From assembly GCA_937967535.1 (NCBI GenBank), contig CALCMV010000029.1, positions 1-19,285 on the forward strand: a stretch of 19,285 bases of DNA. Reading direction: 5' to 3'. The notes below the pieces were generated by a model. The model made no database searches. It was not told the origin of the DNA and saw nothing but the letters and a program-made list of their open reading frames with translations. The translations under genes and the position numbers were made by a program. The DNA comes from an uncultured Saprospiraceae bacterium (GTDB lineage Bacteria > Bacteroidota > Bacteroidia > Chitinophagales > Saprospiraceae). Below, in pieces: positions 8,205-15,225 of this stretch. Each line of letters opens with the position of its first letter. Positions within the stretch are counted from its first letter, which is position 1.

Positions 8205-8765
8205 CTTAATTAAGGAATAGCCTATGCTCAATAGAATTTGTGGGTCGCCTGTATCGAATGGACGGTTTGTACCGAGTACGTCAATACTGTTTCCGGCGAA
8301 TGTTCCTTCATAGCGCAAGTCTATCAAAATGCGCTTGCCCACATCCAAGCCCAAGCCTGCCTGATAGCCGTAACGTGCAGTTTGAAGCATGCTTTCGCGT
8401 GCGCCGTTGTCGTTGATGGCTTCGCGGTCAAATGCCATGCGTACATAGGGTCCTGCCATGGCGCGAAGCGGACCGAGTTTTGTACCAAATAGTACAGGGA
8501 TGTCGAGGTCTTTGAGCGAACTCACCGTTACTTCCGGTTGTATATAAAAACCCAAAATCTTTAGGCGGGCAAATACGCCGGCTTGTGTACTGATATTGGC
8601 TTGCTCAAATTTGTCGCCGATAGTGGTACTACCGTCGGCAGTAGCGGCTTCGATATTGGCAACGGTGGCACCGAATCCTGCTTTGGGTCCGATTTTGAGC
8701 ATCTGGGCGGATGCTGTAGCCGCGAACATAAAAGCGGCAGCAAAAAGGATGATTATTTTTTGCAT
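8202..8765 (-). CDS. Small outer-membrane beta-barrel protein
   Basis: The 187-residue protein has a clear signal peptide (MQKIIILFAAAFMFAATASA, cleavage before Gln21). The mature part alternates polar and aromatic or aliphatic residues in short strands, such as GVFARLKILGFYIQPEVTV, and ends with ILLSIGYSLIK, a typical terminal barrel strand. This matches the small porin-like or OmpA-like barrel families common in Bacteroidota. No enzymatic motif is present and the function is unknown. It is convergent with the Nudix gene. Upstream lies a MITE-like element (8819-8978) and a possible -7 box beyond it. Confidence 0.82.
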   Translation of the reverse strand: MQKIIILFAAAFMFAATASAQMLKIGPKAGFGATVANIEAATADGSTTIGDKFEQANISTQAGVFARLKILGFYIQPEVTVSSLKDLDIPVLFGTKLGPLRAMAGPYVRMAFDREAINDNGARESMLQTARYGYQAGLGLDVGKRILIDLRYEGTFAGNSIDVLGTNRPFDTGDPQILLSIGYSLIK

Positions 8766-8818
8766 AGTTAAATATTGAAATGTGAGAAAATGGATTGTTT
8801 TATTTTTTCAATTGCTTT

Positions 8819-8978
8819 AGAGCATGTTTAAATTTGCTCGCGGGATAGTACTCGTCTGACGAAGGTTTTTGTGAAACGTAGTGATTTGTCTCATAAAATA
8901 TTCGCATTGAATAAAGGGATTCGTCTGACGAGTATTCGCTTTAGGCAAAGTTAAATGGCTAGCCTTTAAACATACTCT
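8819..8978. mobile_element. MITE-like inverted-repeat element (160 bp), AGAGCATG family
   Basis: The left end AGAGCATGTTTAAA (8819-8832) and the right end, read as its reverse complement AGAGTATGTTTAAA, differ by one base. Inner arms also pair: ACTCGTCTGACGAA (8850-8863) faces TTCGTCTGACGAGT (8920-8933), and TTTGC lies outside both. The right arm carries about 15 extra bases beside the terminal repeat. There is no coding capacity. The same terminal sequence occurs at 13035, 15226, 15391 and 15863. No convincing target-site duplication is visible. It is probably a non-autonomous element or IS remnant, with the transposase elsewhere. Confidence 0.6.
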
Positions 8979-9000
8979 TATTGTTATTCTGATTTTTTTA

Positions 9001-9008
9001 CAAAAATA
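9001..9008 (-). promoter_or_regulatory. Possible -7 box for the 8202-8765 beta-barrel gene
   Basis: TATTTTTG on the minus strand matches TAnnTTTG. The nearest upstream TTG (9035-9033) is 24 nt away, slightly beyond usual spacing. If used, the whole 160-bp inverted-repeat element would lie in a ~229-nt leader. Confidence 0.25.
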
Positions 9009-9207
9009 TTATGTAAATAAAAATTAATTTAACAATTCTGCAATGTATAAATTTTTTATCAATTATTAAACGATTACCATGCCAAAACAAGTATATCATA
9101 TAAGGTTTATTATATATTTTAACAAAACCTTACAATCTCCATGACAATTTTGTGAGAAAAGCCCCAATTTCTTTCCTTACTTGGAATTTTTACCTACTTG
9201 AATTTGT

Positions 9208-9215
9208 TACCTTTG
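9208..9215 (+). promoter_or_regulatory. -7 promoter box for tyrS
   Basis: TACCTTTG followed by C is the usual Bacteroidota -7 form. The nearest upstream TTG (9181-9183) is 24 nt away, one base beyond the usual range, so the -33 element is uncertain. Transcription would start near 9222, giving a leader of ~60 nt before the ATG at 9283. I see no T-box leader structure in it. Confidence 0.45.
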
Positions 9216-9282
9216 CTGCACCTTGAGTAGAGCAAATCCATGAATTTCCTTTACTTAGTAACGAGCAATCAAAAATAATTCA

Positions 9283-10557
9283 ATGAACTTTATAGAAGAA
9301 CTGCGTTGGCGCGGACTGATACAAGACATGACCCCCGAACTCGAAGAAGCCGTAAAAAACGGTAAGTTGACCGCCTATATCGGCTTTGACCCGACTGCCC
9401 CTTCATTGCATATTGGCAATATGGTGCCGATTATGTTGTTGGTGCATTTGCAACGGCACGGACACAAGCCTATCGCGCTTGTAGGTGGCGCAACAGGGCG
9501 TATCGGCGACCCTTCGGGCAAAGATGCCGAGCGTCAGTTGTTGAGCTTGGAGGTATTGGATAAAAATGTAGAGCAAGTGGCTACACAATTGCAAAGTTTT
9601 TTGGATTTTGATTGTGGAGATGCCTCAGCACAGATGGCAAATAATTACGATTTTTACAAAGATATGGGCGCACTCGAATTTTTGCGTGATGTCGGCAAAC
9701 ATATGACGGTCAATTACCTGATGTCAAAAGATTCGGTAAAAAATCGACTGGAAAGCGGTTTGTCATTCACCGAGTTTAGCTACCAACTGATTCAGGGTTA
9801 TGATTTTAAATGCTTGTACGAACAATATGGTTGTAGCCTGCAAATGGGGGGGTCTGACCAATGGGGCAATATTACGGCAGGTGTCGAGTTTATCCGTAGA
9901 ATGTTGGGTAAAAAAGCCCATGCACTGACCACTCCCCTACTCACCAAACCCGATGGCAAAAAATACGGCAAATCGGAAGGTGGCAACGTTTGGCTTGATG
10001 CTAAGATGACTTCGCCTTACCAATTTTACCAATTCTGGCTCAATTCGGATGATGCGATGTTGGATAGGCTATTCAAGACTTTCTCGCTAAAAACACAAGC
10101 AGAAATCGAGGCTATTCTCGCCGAACACAGTGAAGACCCGGGACGGCGTGTTGGTCAAAAAGCCCTCGCCGAAGAAATCACCACACGCGTACATTCGCAT
10201 GAGGCATATGAGTCGGCGGTACAGGCATCGGAGTTTTTATTTAGAGGAAAACGTGAGGAGTTATTGTCATTGAGTGAGAAGAATCTAGAAATCGTAAGCC
10301 ATGAAATTACGAAATTTACCATACAGAAGGATACTCTAATAAAAGGTATTGCGATTGTTGGACTTATGGCGATTGCCGCGAAAATCGTCAGTTCACGCAG
10401 CGAAGCTCAACGCGCTATTAAAGGCAACGCTGTTTCTATCAATAAAGAAAAAGTAACAGATAAAGACTTGATGGTCAATACTTCACACTTATTGCACAAT
10501 CGTTTTATTATGATTGAAAATGGTAAGAAAAATAAGTTTATGATTGAAGTGGAATAG
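9283..10557 (+). CDS. tyrS: Tyrosyl-tRNA synthetase
   Basis: This class I synthetase charges tRNA-Tyr with tyrosine in the cytosol, using ATP. At 424 residues it has the normal bacterial length. IGFDPTAPSLHIGN (33-46) contains the HIGH-type motif in the form HIGN. LVGGATGRIGDPSGK (66-80) and GGSDQWGNITAG (189-200) are family signatures around the active site. KKYGKSEGGNVWL (226-238) is the KMSKS-type loop in the KYGKS form. The C-terminal ~75 residues, from about 350, form an S4-like RNA-binding domain that contacts the tRNA. The ATG at 9283 fits the family N-terminus, which begins NFIEELRWRGL. The gene is convergent with the NlpC/P60 gene; a large palindromic repeat begins two bases after the stop. 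Confidence 0.97.
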   Translation: MNFIEELRWRGLIQDMTPELEEAVKNGKLTAYIGFDPTAPSLHIGNMVPIMLLVHLQRHGHKPIALVGGATGRIGDPSGKDAERQLLSLEVLDKNVEQVATQLQSFLDFDCGDASAQMANNYDFYKDMGALEFLRDVGKHMTVNYLMSKDSVKNRLESGLSFTEFSYQLIQGYDFKCLYEQYGCSLQMGGSDQWGNITAGVEFIRRMLGKKAHALTTPLLTKPDGKKYGKSEGGNVWLDAKMTSPYQFYQFWLNSDDAMLDRLFKTFSLKTQAEIEAILAEHSEDPGRRVGQKALAEEITTRVHSHEAYESAVQASEFLFRGKREELLSLSEKNLEIVSHEITKFTIQKDTLIKGIAIVGLMAIAAKIVSSRSEAQRAIKGNAVSINKEKVTDKDLMVNTSHLLHNRFIMIENGKKNKFMIEVE

Positions 10558-10558
10558 T

Positions 10559-10706
10559 GTTGTGGTTTCGTGGTGTTGTTGTTTCGTGGTGTCGTGGTGT
10601 CGTAGTGTTGTTGTGTTGTGGTGTCGTGGTATTTTTAACAACTACAACACCACCACAACACCACCACCACGACACTACGACACCACAACACCAAAACACT
10701 AAAACA
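10559..10706. repeat. Facing arrays of 8-bp repeats forming a long palindrome between tyrS and the NlpC/P60 gene
   Basis: From 10559 to 10630 nine exact octamers follow the consensus GTYGTRGT with few changes, for example GTTGTGGT, TTCGTGGT and GTCGTAGT. After a short ATTTTTAAC centre the complementary CACCACAA/CACCACGA-type octamers run to about 10706. The transcript could fold into a very long G-U-rich hairpin. It starts just after the tyrS stop (10557) and includes the last codons of the convergent NlpC/P60 gene (stop 10701-10699). Bidirectional termination is plausible; origin as a low-complexity expansion is certain from the periodicity. Confidence 0.85.
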
Positions 10707-11460
10707 CCCTCTTCACAATTCTCAATTGGTGAGTGTATTTTCTTTTTTTACGATTATAAATGCCTTGATGGTCGAGCCTGTCAATGCGTACCTGACCGGA
10801 TGCGTGAATGATTTCGCTTTCGGGGAGTATGATACCAACGTGGATAACTTTCCCTTCTTTATTTTCAAAAAAAGCCAAATCGCCGGGTAGGGCTTCTTCG
10901 ATAAAACTAATGACTTCGCCTTGTTCTACTTGTTGCGAAGCATCGCGTTTTAGGTGGATACCCAACATTTTGTAGACTACCTGCGTATAGCCCGAACAAT
11001 CAATTCCGAATGGTGAACGACCTCCCCACAGATAAGGTGCAAAGAGATATTTTCGGGCTATTTTGACGACCAACTCGCGGCTAGGTGGCGTATCAACGGG
11101 GTTGATGGTTTGTCCGCTAAAGGTATAGGCTTGTTCGTTGAATCGAAAACGCATGCCGTCATAATCAGATAGCGTACTGCCCATCATAATCGGCAAGTAG
11201 TGGTTGTCGGTCATTGCAGCTTGGGCGAGTTCGAGGCTGTATGCGGGTGCTTTCACTGTTGGTTTGTCAATTTCGAGGGCTTGTTTGCGGTCTATCCATC
11301 CTTCGTAAGCATCTAAGGTACAACGGATTTTGAGCCATTTACGCTTTTTCTTCAATACCTCAAAGGTCTCGCCAAACAAAAGCTGGGACACCATCTCGCT
11401 CGTATCGTCAGGCTTTGCCCGCACAGGCGACATACTCAATGGACAGATTCCGAATTTCAT
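10699..11460 (-). CDS. SH3b-NlpC/P60 peptidase (C40 family, gamma-D-glutamyl dipeptidyl peptidase type)
   Basis: NlpC/P60 enzymes are cysteine peptidases that cut the D-Glu to diamino-acid bond of peptidoglycan stem peptides. The protein has 253 residues. Residues ~1-65 look like a bacterial SH3 domain: ICPLSMSPVRAKPDD starts it and WLKIRCTLDAYEGWID ends it. The catalytic domain covers ~125-253: YLWGGRSPFGIDCSG holds Cys155, VIHVGIIL holds His207, and IIHASGQVRID holds His219 as the third residue. No signal peptide or membrane segment is present, so it may act on imported muropeptides in the cytosol, as recycling dipeptidyl peptidases do; this is inference. The last codons lie in the octamer repeat. 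A TACTTTTG box only six bases before the ATG suggests an almost leaderless mRNA. Confidence 0.92.
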   Translation of the reverse strand: MKFGICPLSMSPVRAKPDDTSEMVSQLLFGETFEVLKKKRKWLKIRCTLDAYEGWIDRKQALEIDKPTVKAPAYSLELAQAAMTDNHYLPIMMGSTLSDYDGMRFRFNEQAYTFSGQTINPVDTPPSRELVVKIARKYLFAPYLWGGRSPFGIDCSGYTQVVYKMLGIHLKRDASQQVEQGEVISFIEEALPGDLAFFENKEGKVIHVGIILPESEIIHASGQVRIDRLDHQGIYNRKKRKYTHQLRIVKRVF

Positions 11461-11465
11461 GGGCG

Positions 11466-11473
11466 CAAAAGTA
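11466..11473 (-). promoter_or_regulatory. -7 box directly before the NlpC/P60 gene
   Basis: On the minus strand TACTTTTG (11473-11466) matches TAnnTTTG, and the ATG begins at 11460. A start site 6-7 bases downstream would fall on or next to the initiation codon, giving a leaderless or nearly leaderless transcript. No -33 TTG is found at the right distance. Confidence 0.4.
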
Positions 11474-11499
11474 CGGAAGTAATTTTAAAATATGTAAGA

Positions 11500-11525
11500 T
11501 GGAACGCGGATTTAGCGGATTTTTG
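11500..11525. repeat. Short 9-bp periodic patch (GCGGATTTA/GCGGATTTT)
   Basis: Two adjacent 9-mers, GCGGATTTA and GCGGATTTT, follow TGGAAC. This looks like a short copy of the GCGGATTT repeat I recall from other Bacteroidota genomes. No function is evident. Confidence 0.4.
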
Positions 11526-11590
11526 GCATGTTTAGAATTGCAGTTGACATTTTTATTTTCACATTAAATTAATGTAAAATATAAAATAAT

Positions 11591-11737
11591 AAATGTAAAA
11601 TGTAAATTTGTATAATGCGAGCGAACGCGAGGTATTTCTTATTTTATTGATTTTTAAATTTTTAAACAATAAAAAAATACACATGTGGTGTACACGTACT
11701 ACATTCCAATAGCTATCGAAATTTACATTTTAAATTT
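11591..11737. repeat. 147-bp inverted-repeat region in the gene-free stretch 11461-11982
   Basis: A 19-bp arm at 11591-11609 and its partner at 11719-11737 match as reverse complements at 18 of 19 positions. Inside, a second AT-rich pair lies near 11627-11682 (GTATTT and TTATTG faced by CAATAAAAAAATAC). Directly to the left, 11555-11580 is a near-perfect AT palindrome. It may be a decayed MITE-like element, but A/T richness makes chance pairing more likely than elsewhere. Confidence 0.45.
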
Positions 11738-11811
11738 GATATGAGTGTGTAAAATATTAGGAGCAATCAGATATGAAAAGCCCAAACACATACTACTGCA
11801 CATCTTTAATT

Positions 11812-11893
11812 TTGCCACAAAGACACAAAGACACAAAGAATTTTCATGCTTATCAGCAATTTATACTTTGTGTCTTCGTGTCTTTGTGGCAGT
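11812..11893. repeat. CACAAAGA-type inverted repeat
   Basis: The left arm (11813-11838) is built of 8-bp CACAAAGA units after TGCCA. The right arm (11866-11891) is its reverse complement with one mismatch in 26 (CTTTGTGTCTTCGTGTCTTT core). The loop is 27 nt. The CACAAAGACACAAAG sequence resembles a dispersed repeat I recall from many environmental bacterial genomes. It lies between the NlpC/P60 gene and the 3' end of the prenyltransferase gene and could form a stable cruciform or RNA stem. Confidence 0.8.
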
Positions 11894-11957
11894 TTTCAAT
11901 TTTGAATTATGTTTAAATACATTAAAATGTCCCTAATATTTTACAGTAAATTTACTA

Positions 11958-11985
11958 CCATCCACCGTCAAGCGTCTACCGTTCA
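11958..11985. repeat. Heptad-periodic patch at the 3' end of the prenyltransferase gene
   Basis: Four consecutive 7-mers, CCATCCA, CCGTCAA, GCGTCTA and CCGTTCA, run up to and include the stop codon of the minus-strand prenyltransferase gene (11985-11983). On the minus strand they read as GACGGT-like repeats. Confidence 0.55.
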
Positions 11986-12837
11986 AAGCAAACAGCCCGA
12001 CCACCACACATACGCCATACTCACGAGTGCAACTACATTCGACCCCACGCCGAATAGCTGCATTTGTTCGAGTGTATATCGTTTTGTTTTGTAAATAAGG
12101 GTCAAATCCAAGACCAACCAAATCAATCCCAAGCCCAGCATACTACCGAAGATATAATCGCCATAGGCAAAAAATAACAAGCTCGTTTCGATGGCTACTA
12201 TAATGATAATCAATACTTTAGTAGCTCTCATCCCGAGTGTAGTGGCGGTGGTGGTGCGTCCGGCTTTGCGGTCGGGCGTGATGTCCATGACTTCGCCGAT
12301 GAGTTGAGATTGAACGGCAAATAGCAGGAGATAAAAATAAGTCAGCCACCGCAAATCACTCAAATCATTTACCATGATACTAAACGGCACGACCAGTAAA
12401 TAACCAAATTGTGCTGCCAAATCCAATCCGGGCATATTTCGCAGTCCTTTTTTCGGAAAATTATACGCCACCAAAATCGCACCCAATACGGCAAACAAAA
12501 GCACCATTCCCCATCCTTCCAATACAATAAAAATCAAGCAGAAAAATAATTGAACTTTGATAATTGCCTTCGGCAATTCGGCGAGTTGGTCTTTTGTACC
12601 TTTTGCACCAAACAGGAAGCTGTCTTTACGCGGGTTGAGTTGGTCGGTTTCGTAATCTACGACATCATTCCAGCCATAAATCAAAAAATTCAAGGGAAAA
12701 GTCACGTACAATAAACCCAACCAAAACATCGGTTCTACCCAAAATTGATGCCCGCCAAAAGGCAACATATACAGCCAGATGGTCGGAAACCAGAGTCCCG
12801 GACGAGATACTTTTAAATGGAATAAAAACTGTTTCAT
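11983..12837 (-). CDS. UbiA-family prenyltransferase
   Basis: UbiA enzymes are integral membrane prenyltransferases that attach a polyprenyl chain to an acceptor, as in quinone, heme A or carotenoid synthesis. From ATG 12837 the protein has 284 residues, normal for the family. Both Asp-rich motifs that bind Mg2+-diphosphate are intact: NDVVDYETD (57-65) and DITPDRKAGRTTT (185-197). Around them are seven to nine hydrophobic helices, such as FWLGLLYVTFPLNFLIYG and VLIIIIVAIETSLLFFA. A TTG four codons upstream (12849) is in frame, but the ATG gives the usual start before the SRPGLWFPTIW segment. The acceptor cannot be inferred, since no quinone or carotenoid gene adjoins it. It is transcribed in the same direction as the EF-G-like gene but is separated from it by an intrinsic terminator. 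Confidence 0.92.
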   Translation of the reverse strand: MKQFLFHLKVSRPGLWFPTIWLYMLPFGGHQFWVEPMFWLGLLYVTFPLNFLIYGWNDVVDYETDQLNPRKDSFLFGAKGTKDQLAELPKAIIKVQLFFCLIFIVLEGWGMVLLFAVLGAILVAYNFPKKGLRNMPGLDLAAQFGYLLVVPFSIMVNDLSDLRWLTYFYLLLFAVQSQLIGEVMDITPDRKAGRTTTATTLGMRATKVLIIIIVAIETSLLFFAYGDYIFGSMLGLGLIWLVLDLTLIYKTKRYTLEQMQLFGVGSNVVALVSMAYVWWSGCLL

Positions 12838-12919
12838 TGTGTTAGACAAATTGTTGAGTTGATGTGTTTGCGACCACTAAGTGTTGCAGTCCATTCAACA
12901 ACTCTGTCAACTCATCAAT

Positions 12920-12956
12920 AAAAAAAGCCCCACCAAGTCATGCGACTCGATAGGGC
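12920..12956 (-). terminator. Intrinsic terminator downstream of the EF-G-like gene
   Basis: Read on the minus strand, GCCCTATCGAGTC, loop GCAT and GACTTGGTGGGGC form a 13-bp stem in RNA with three G-U pairs, followed at once by seven T. The wobble pairs exist only in the minus-strand transcript; on the plus strand they become mismatches. The structure is therefore directional and suits the EF-G-like mRNA, whose stop lies about 112 nt upstream. It also insulates the prenyltransferase gene that follows. Confidence 0.85.
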
Positions 12957-13034
12957 AGGCCAATAATTCGATATTTTGAGCTTCATGGCTAATATAGAGA
13001 ACTTTTTTTACAAAATCTACATTTCAAGGTTTTT

Positions 13035-13052
13035 AGAGCATGTTTAGATTTT
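13035..13052. mobile_element. Solo end of the AGAGCATG element family
   Basis: AGAGCATGTTTAGATTTT matches the terminal repeat of the elements at 8819 and 15226, with one change within the first 14 bases. No facing partner lies nearby. It sits 16 bp beyond the stop codon of the EF-G-like gene and is probably a remnant or a strongly deleted copy. Confidence 0.45.
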
Positions 13053-13067
13053 GATACTTTGCATTTT

Positions 13068-15194
13068 TTATGCCTCTACTGCTTCGTTCAAGTGTTCAGC
13101 GACCAGTTTTTCCTGCACATCACGCGGCACAGATTGATAATCGGCAAAGGTTCGTGTATGCTTGGCACGTCCTTGCGAGAGTGCGCGTAAAGTAGAGGAG
13201 TATTTATACAAATCCCGAAGCGGTACTTTAGCTTTTATTTTCTGATAATGTCCTTCTGAATCCATGCCCATGATCATGGCATTGCGTGATTGCAGGTCGC
13301 CCATAATATCACCCATCACATCGTCGGGCGTGAGGACTTCTACATCATAAATCGGTTCAAGAATAACTGGTCCGCACTCTTTAAATGCTTGTTTAAAGCA
13401 TTGAGTAGAAGCCAGTTGGAATGCCATATCATTCGAGTCTACTTGGTGCATTTTGCCATCGTACACACATACGCGCACATCGCGCACGTAGGAGCCGGTC
13501 ATCGGTCCGTTTTCCATTGTATTGGTGATACCTTTGATGATAGCGTTTTGGTATTTCGCATCAATCGAACCACCTACGATACACCAGTAAAAAGCGAGTT
13601 TACCGCCCCATTTCAGGTCAATCGGCTCTATCTTACGTACTGTCAAACCGTCAGGGTCAGGCATACCTTCTTTGAATGGCTCTACACGCATGTGTACTTC
13701 ACCAAATTGCCCCGAACCACCACTCTGCTTTTTGTGGCGGTAGGAGGAGTTTGCCATTTTAGTAATCGTCTCACGGTAAGGTATACGCGGCTTATCAAAT
13801 AGAAGTTCTATTCCGTAGAGTTTTTCGAGGCGATACTTGATGATATTCAAGTGCAATTCGCCCTGCGAACTCAAAATAATCTGCTTCAATTCCTTCGATT
13901 GCTCTACCACCACCGTTGGGTCTTCCTTATTGATTTGTTTCAAACCGTCCATCATTTTCTCTAAATCCTTCGCATCAGCCACACTCACCGCAGTACGAAT
14001 ACGCGGTGCAGGATAATCAATCGGTTCTACGACAGTTCCACTGCCTTTTTTGGCAAGCGTATCGTTGCTTTTTGTATCTTTCAATTTCACAATCGCACCG
14101 ATGTCTCCTGCTTTCAGTGTATCGGCTTTATCGCGTTGCTTACCATTAATAACGTTGATTTGGCTCAAACGTTCAGATGTACTGCTCCTTTCATTGTAAA
14201 ATTCGTCGCCCGAATTGATCGTTCCCGAATATACTTTAAAATAAGACACCTCTCCCAAGCGCGGTTCGGAAAGTGTTTTGTAGAAAAACAACACCGTATC
14301 GGCACTCGAATCACAAGGCAATTCTTCGCCATCCGACAAAGTAGCTTTTCTATCGCCGGGTGCGGGTGCAATATCATTCAGGAAGCCCATGATGCGTCCG
14401 CTACCCATATTTTTGGAGGCAGATGTGCAGAATAATGGAAAAATCTGATGATTGAGCATAGAAAGTTTCATGCCCTTCGTCAATTCTTCCTCAGTCAATG
14501 AGCCTTTATCAAAGAATGCCTCCATCAAATCCTCGTCATACTCCGCTACGGCTTCTACGAGTGCTTGGTGCATTTCCTCTGCTTTGGCTTTTTCTCCGGC
14601 GGGAATATCAATTTTTTCCGGTTTGCCGCCATCTGCGGGAAATTTGTACGCCGTCATTTTCAATACATCCACTATCGTATCAAAATTCTCGCCTACACTC
14701 AAAGGGTATTGCATTGGTACGACTTTATTGCCAAATCTTGCGCGTGCCTGTTCGAGTGTTTGGTCATAATTTGCTTTTTCGTGGTCCAGTTGATTCACCA
14801 CAAAAATAACAGGCGTTTGCAATCTTTCGGTATAATCCCAAATCAACTCCGTTCCGACTTCTACACCTTGTTGTGCGTTCAACACAATCACGCCTGTATC
14901 CGCCACCTTCAAACCCGACACCACTTCGCCTACAAAATCATCATATCCCGGCGTATCAATAATATTAATCTTATTGCCTCTCCAATCCAAGTGCATCAAG
15001 GATGCAAAAATTGAATTACCACGCTCTTTTTCGATTAAATAGTGGTCAGAAATAGTATTTTGGTCTTGCACTGTACCACGTCTGCTGACTTCCCCACCTT
15101 CAAATAACATACATTCGGCAAGGGTAGTCTTACCGGAAGACGCATGTCCAAGCAGCACAATATTTCGGATGTTTTTAGTGTCATAAATTTTCAT
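13068..15194 (-). CDS. Elongation factor G-like GTPase (divergent paralogue)
   Basis: EF-G moves tRNA and mRNA through the ribosome. From ATG 15194 the protein has 708 residues, the usual EF-G length. The P-loop is GHASSGKTT (16-24). Switch I has RGNSIFAS (58-65) where canonical EF-G has RGITI. Switch II is DTPGYDDF (80-87), with Tyr84 replacing the His that follows DTPG in canonical translational GTPases. G4 is NQLD (134-137) in place of NKxD, and SASK (G5-like) follows later. Domains II-V follow, including the domain IV start HKKQSGGSGQFGEVHMRVEP. These changes mark an EF-G-like paralogue, not the main fusA product; a canonical copy should exist elsewhere. Reduced GTP hydrolysis is plausible. 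An upstream in-frame GTG (15260) adds 22 residues, but they are encoded largely by a MITE-like element, so 15194 is preferred. Confidence 0.9.
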   Translation of the reverse strand: MKIYDTKNIRNIVLLGHASSGKTTLAECMLFEGGEVSRRGTVQDQNTISDHYLIEKERGNSIFASLMHLDWRGNKINIIDTPGYDDFVGEVVSGLKVADTGVIVLNAQQGVEVGTELIWDYTERLQTPVIFVVNQLDHEKANYDQTLEQARARFGNKVVPMQYPLSVGENFDTIVDVLKMTAYKFPADGGKPEKIDIPAGEKAKAEEMHQALVEAVAEYDEDLMEAFFDKGSLTEEELTKGMKLSMLNHQIFPLFCTSASKNMGSGRIMGFLNDIAPAPGDRKATLSDGEELPCDSSADTVLFFYKTLSEPRLGEVSYFKVYSGTINSGDEFYNERSSTSERLSQINVINGKQRDKADTLKAGDIGAIVKLKDTKSNDTLAKKGSGTVVEPIDYPAPRIRTAVSVADAKDLEKMMDGLKQINKEDPTVVVEQSKELKQIILSSQGELHLNIIKYRLEKLYGIELLFDKPRIPYRETITKMANSSYRHKKQSGGSGQFGEVHMRVEPFKEGMPDPDGLTVRKIEPIDLKWGGKLAFYWCIVGGSIDAKYQNAIIKGITNTMENGPMTGSYVRDVRVCVYDGKMHQVDSNDMAFQLASTQCFKQAFKECGPVILEPIYDVEVLTPDDVMGDIMGDLQSRNAMIMGMDSEGHYQKIKAKVPLRDLYKYSSTLRALSQGRAKHTRTFADYQSVPRDVQEKLVAEHLNEAVEA

Positions 15195-15225
15195 AGTCGT
15201 GTTATTTCTTAATGAATTATTGATT

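Noticed and set aside
10557..10811. Small plus-strand ORF of 84 codons after tyrS
   Set aside because: It is a translation of the octamer palindrome and the antisense of the NlpC/P60 gene; composition is low-complexity.
11745..11936. Small plus-strand ORF of 63 codons
   Set aside because: It runs through the CACAAAGA palindrome and shows no protein-like composition.
12838..12849. TTG start for the UbiA-family gene
   Set aside because: The ATG four codons later fits the family N-terminus and needs no rare start.
12848..12915. Inverted GTTGA/TCAAC-type repeats upstream of the UbiA-family gene
   Set aside because: Pairing is imperfect and periodicity weak, so I do not list it as a feature, although it resembles the heptad patches.
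13290..13802. Plus-strand ORF of 170 codons
   Set aside because: It is antisense to the EF-G-like gene and has no recognisable protein features.
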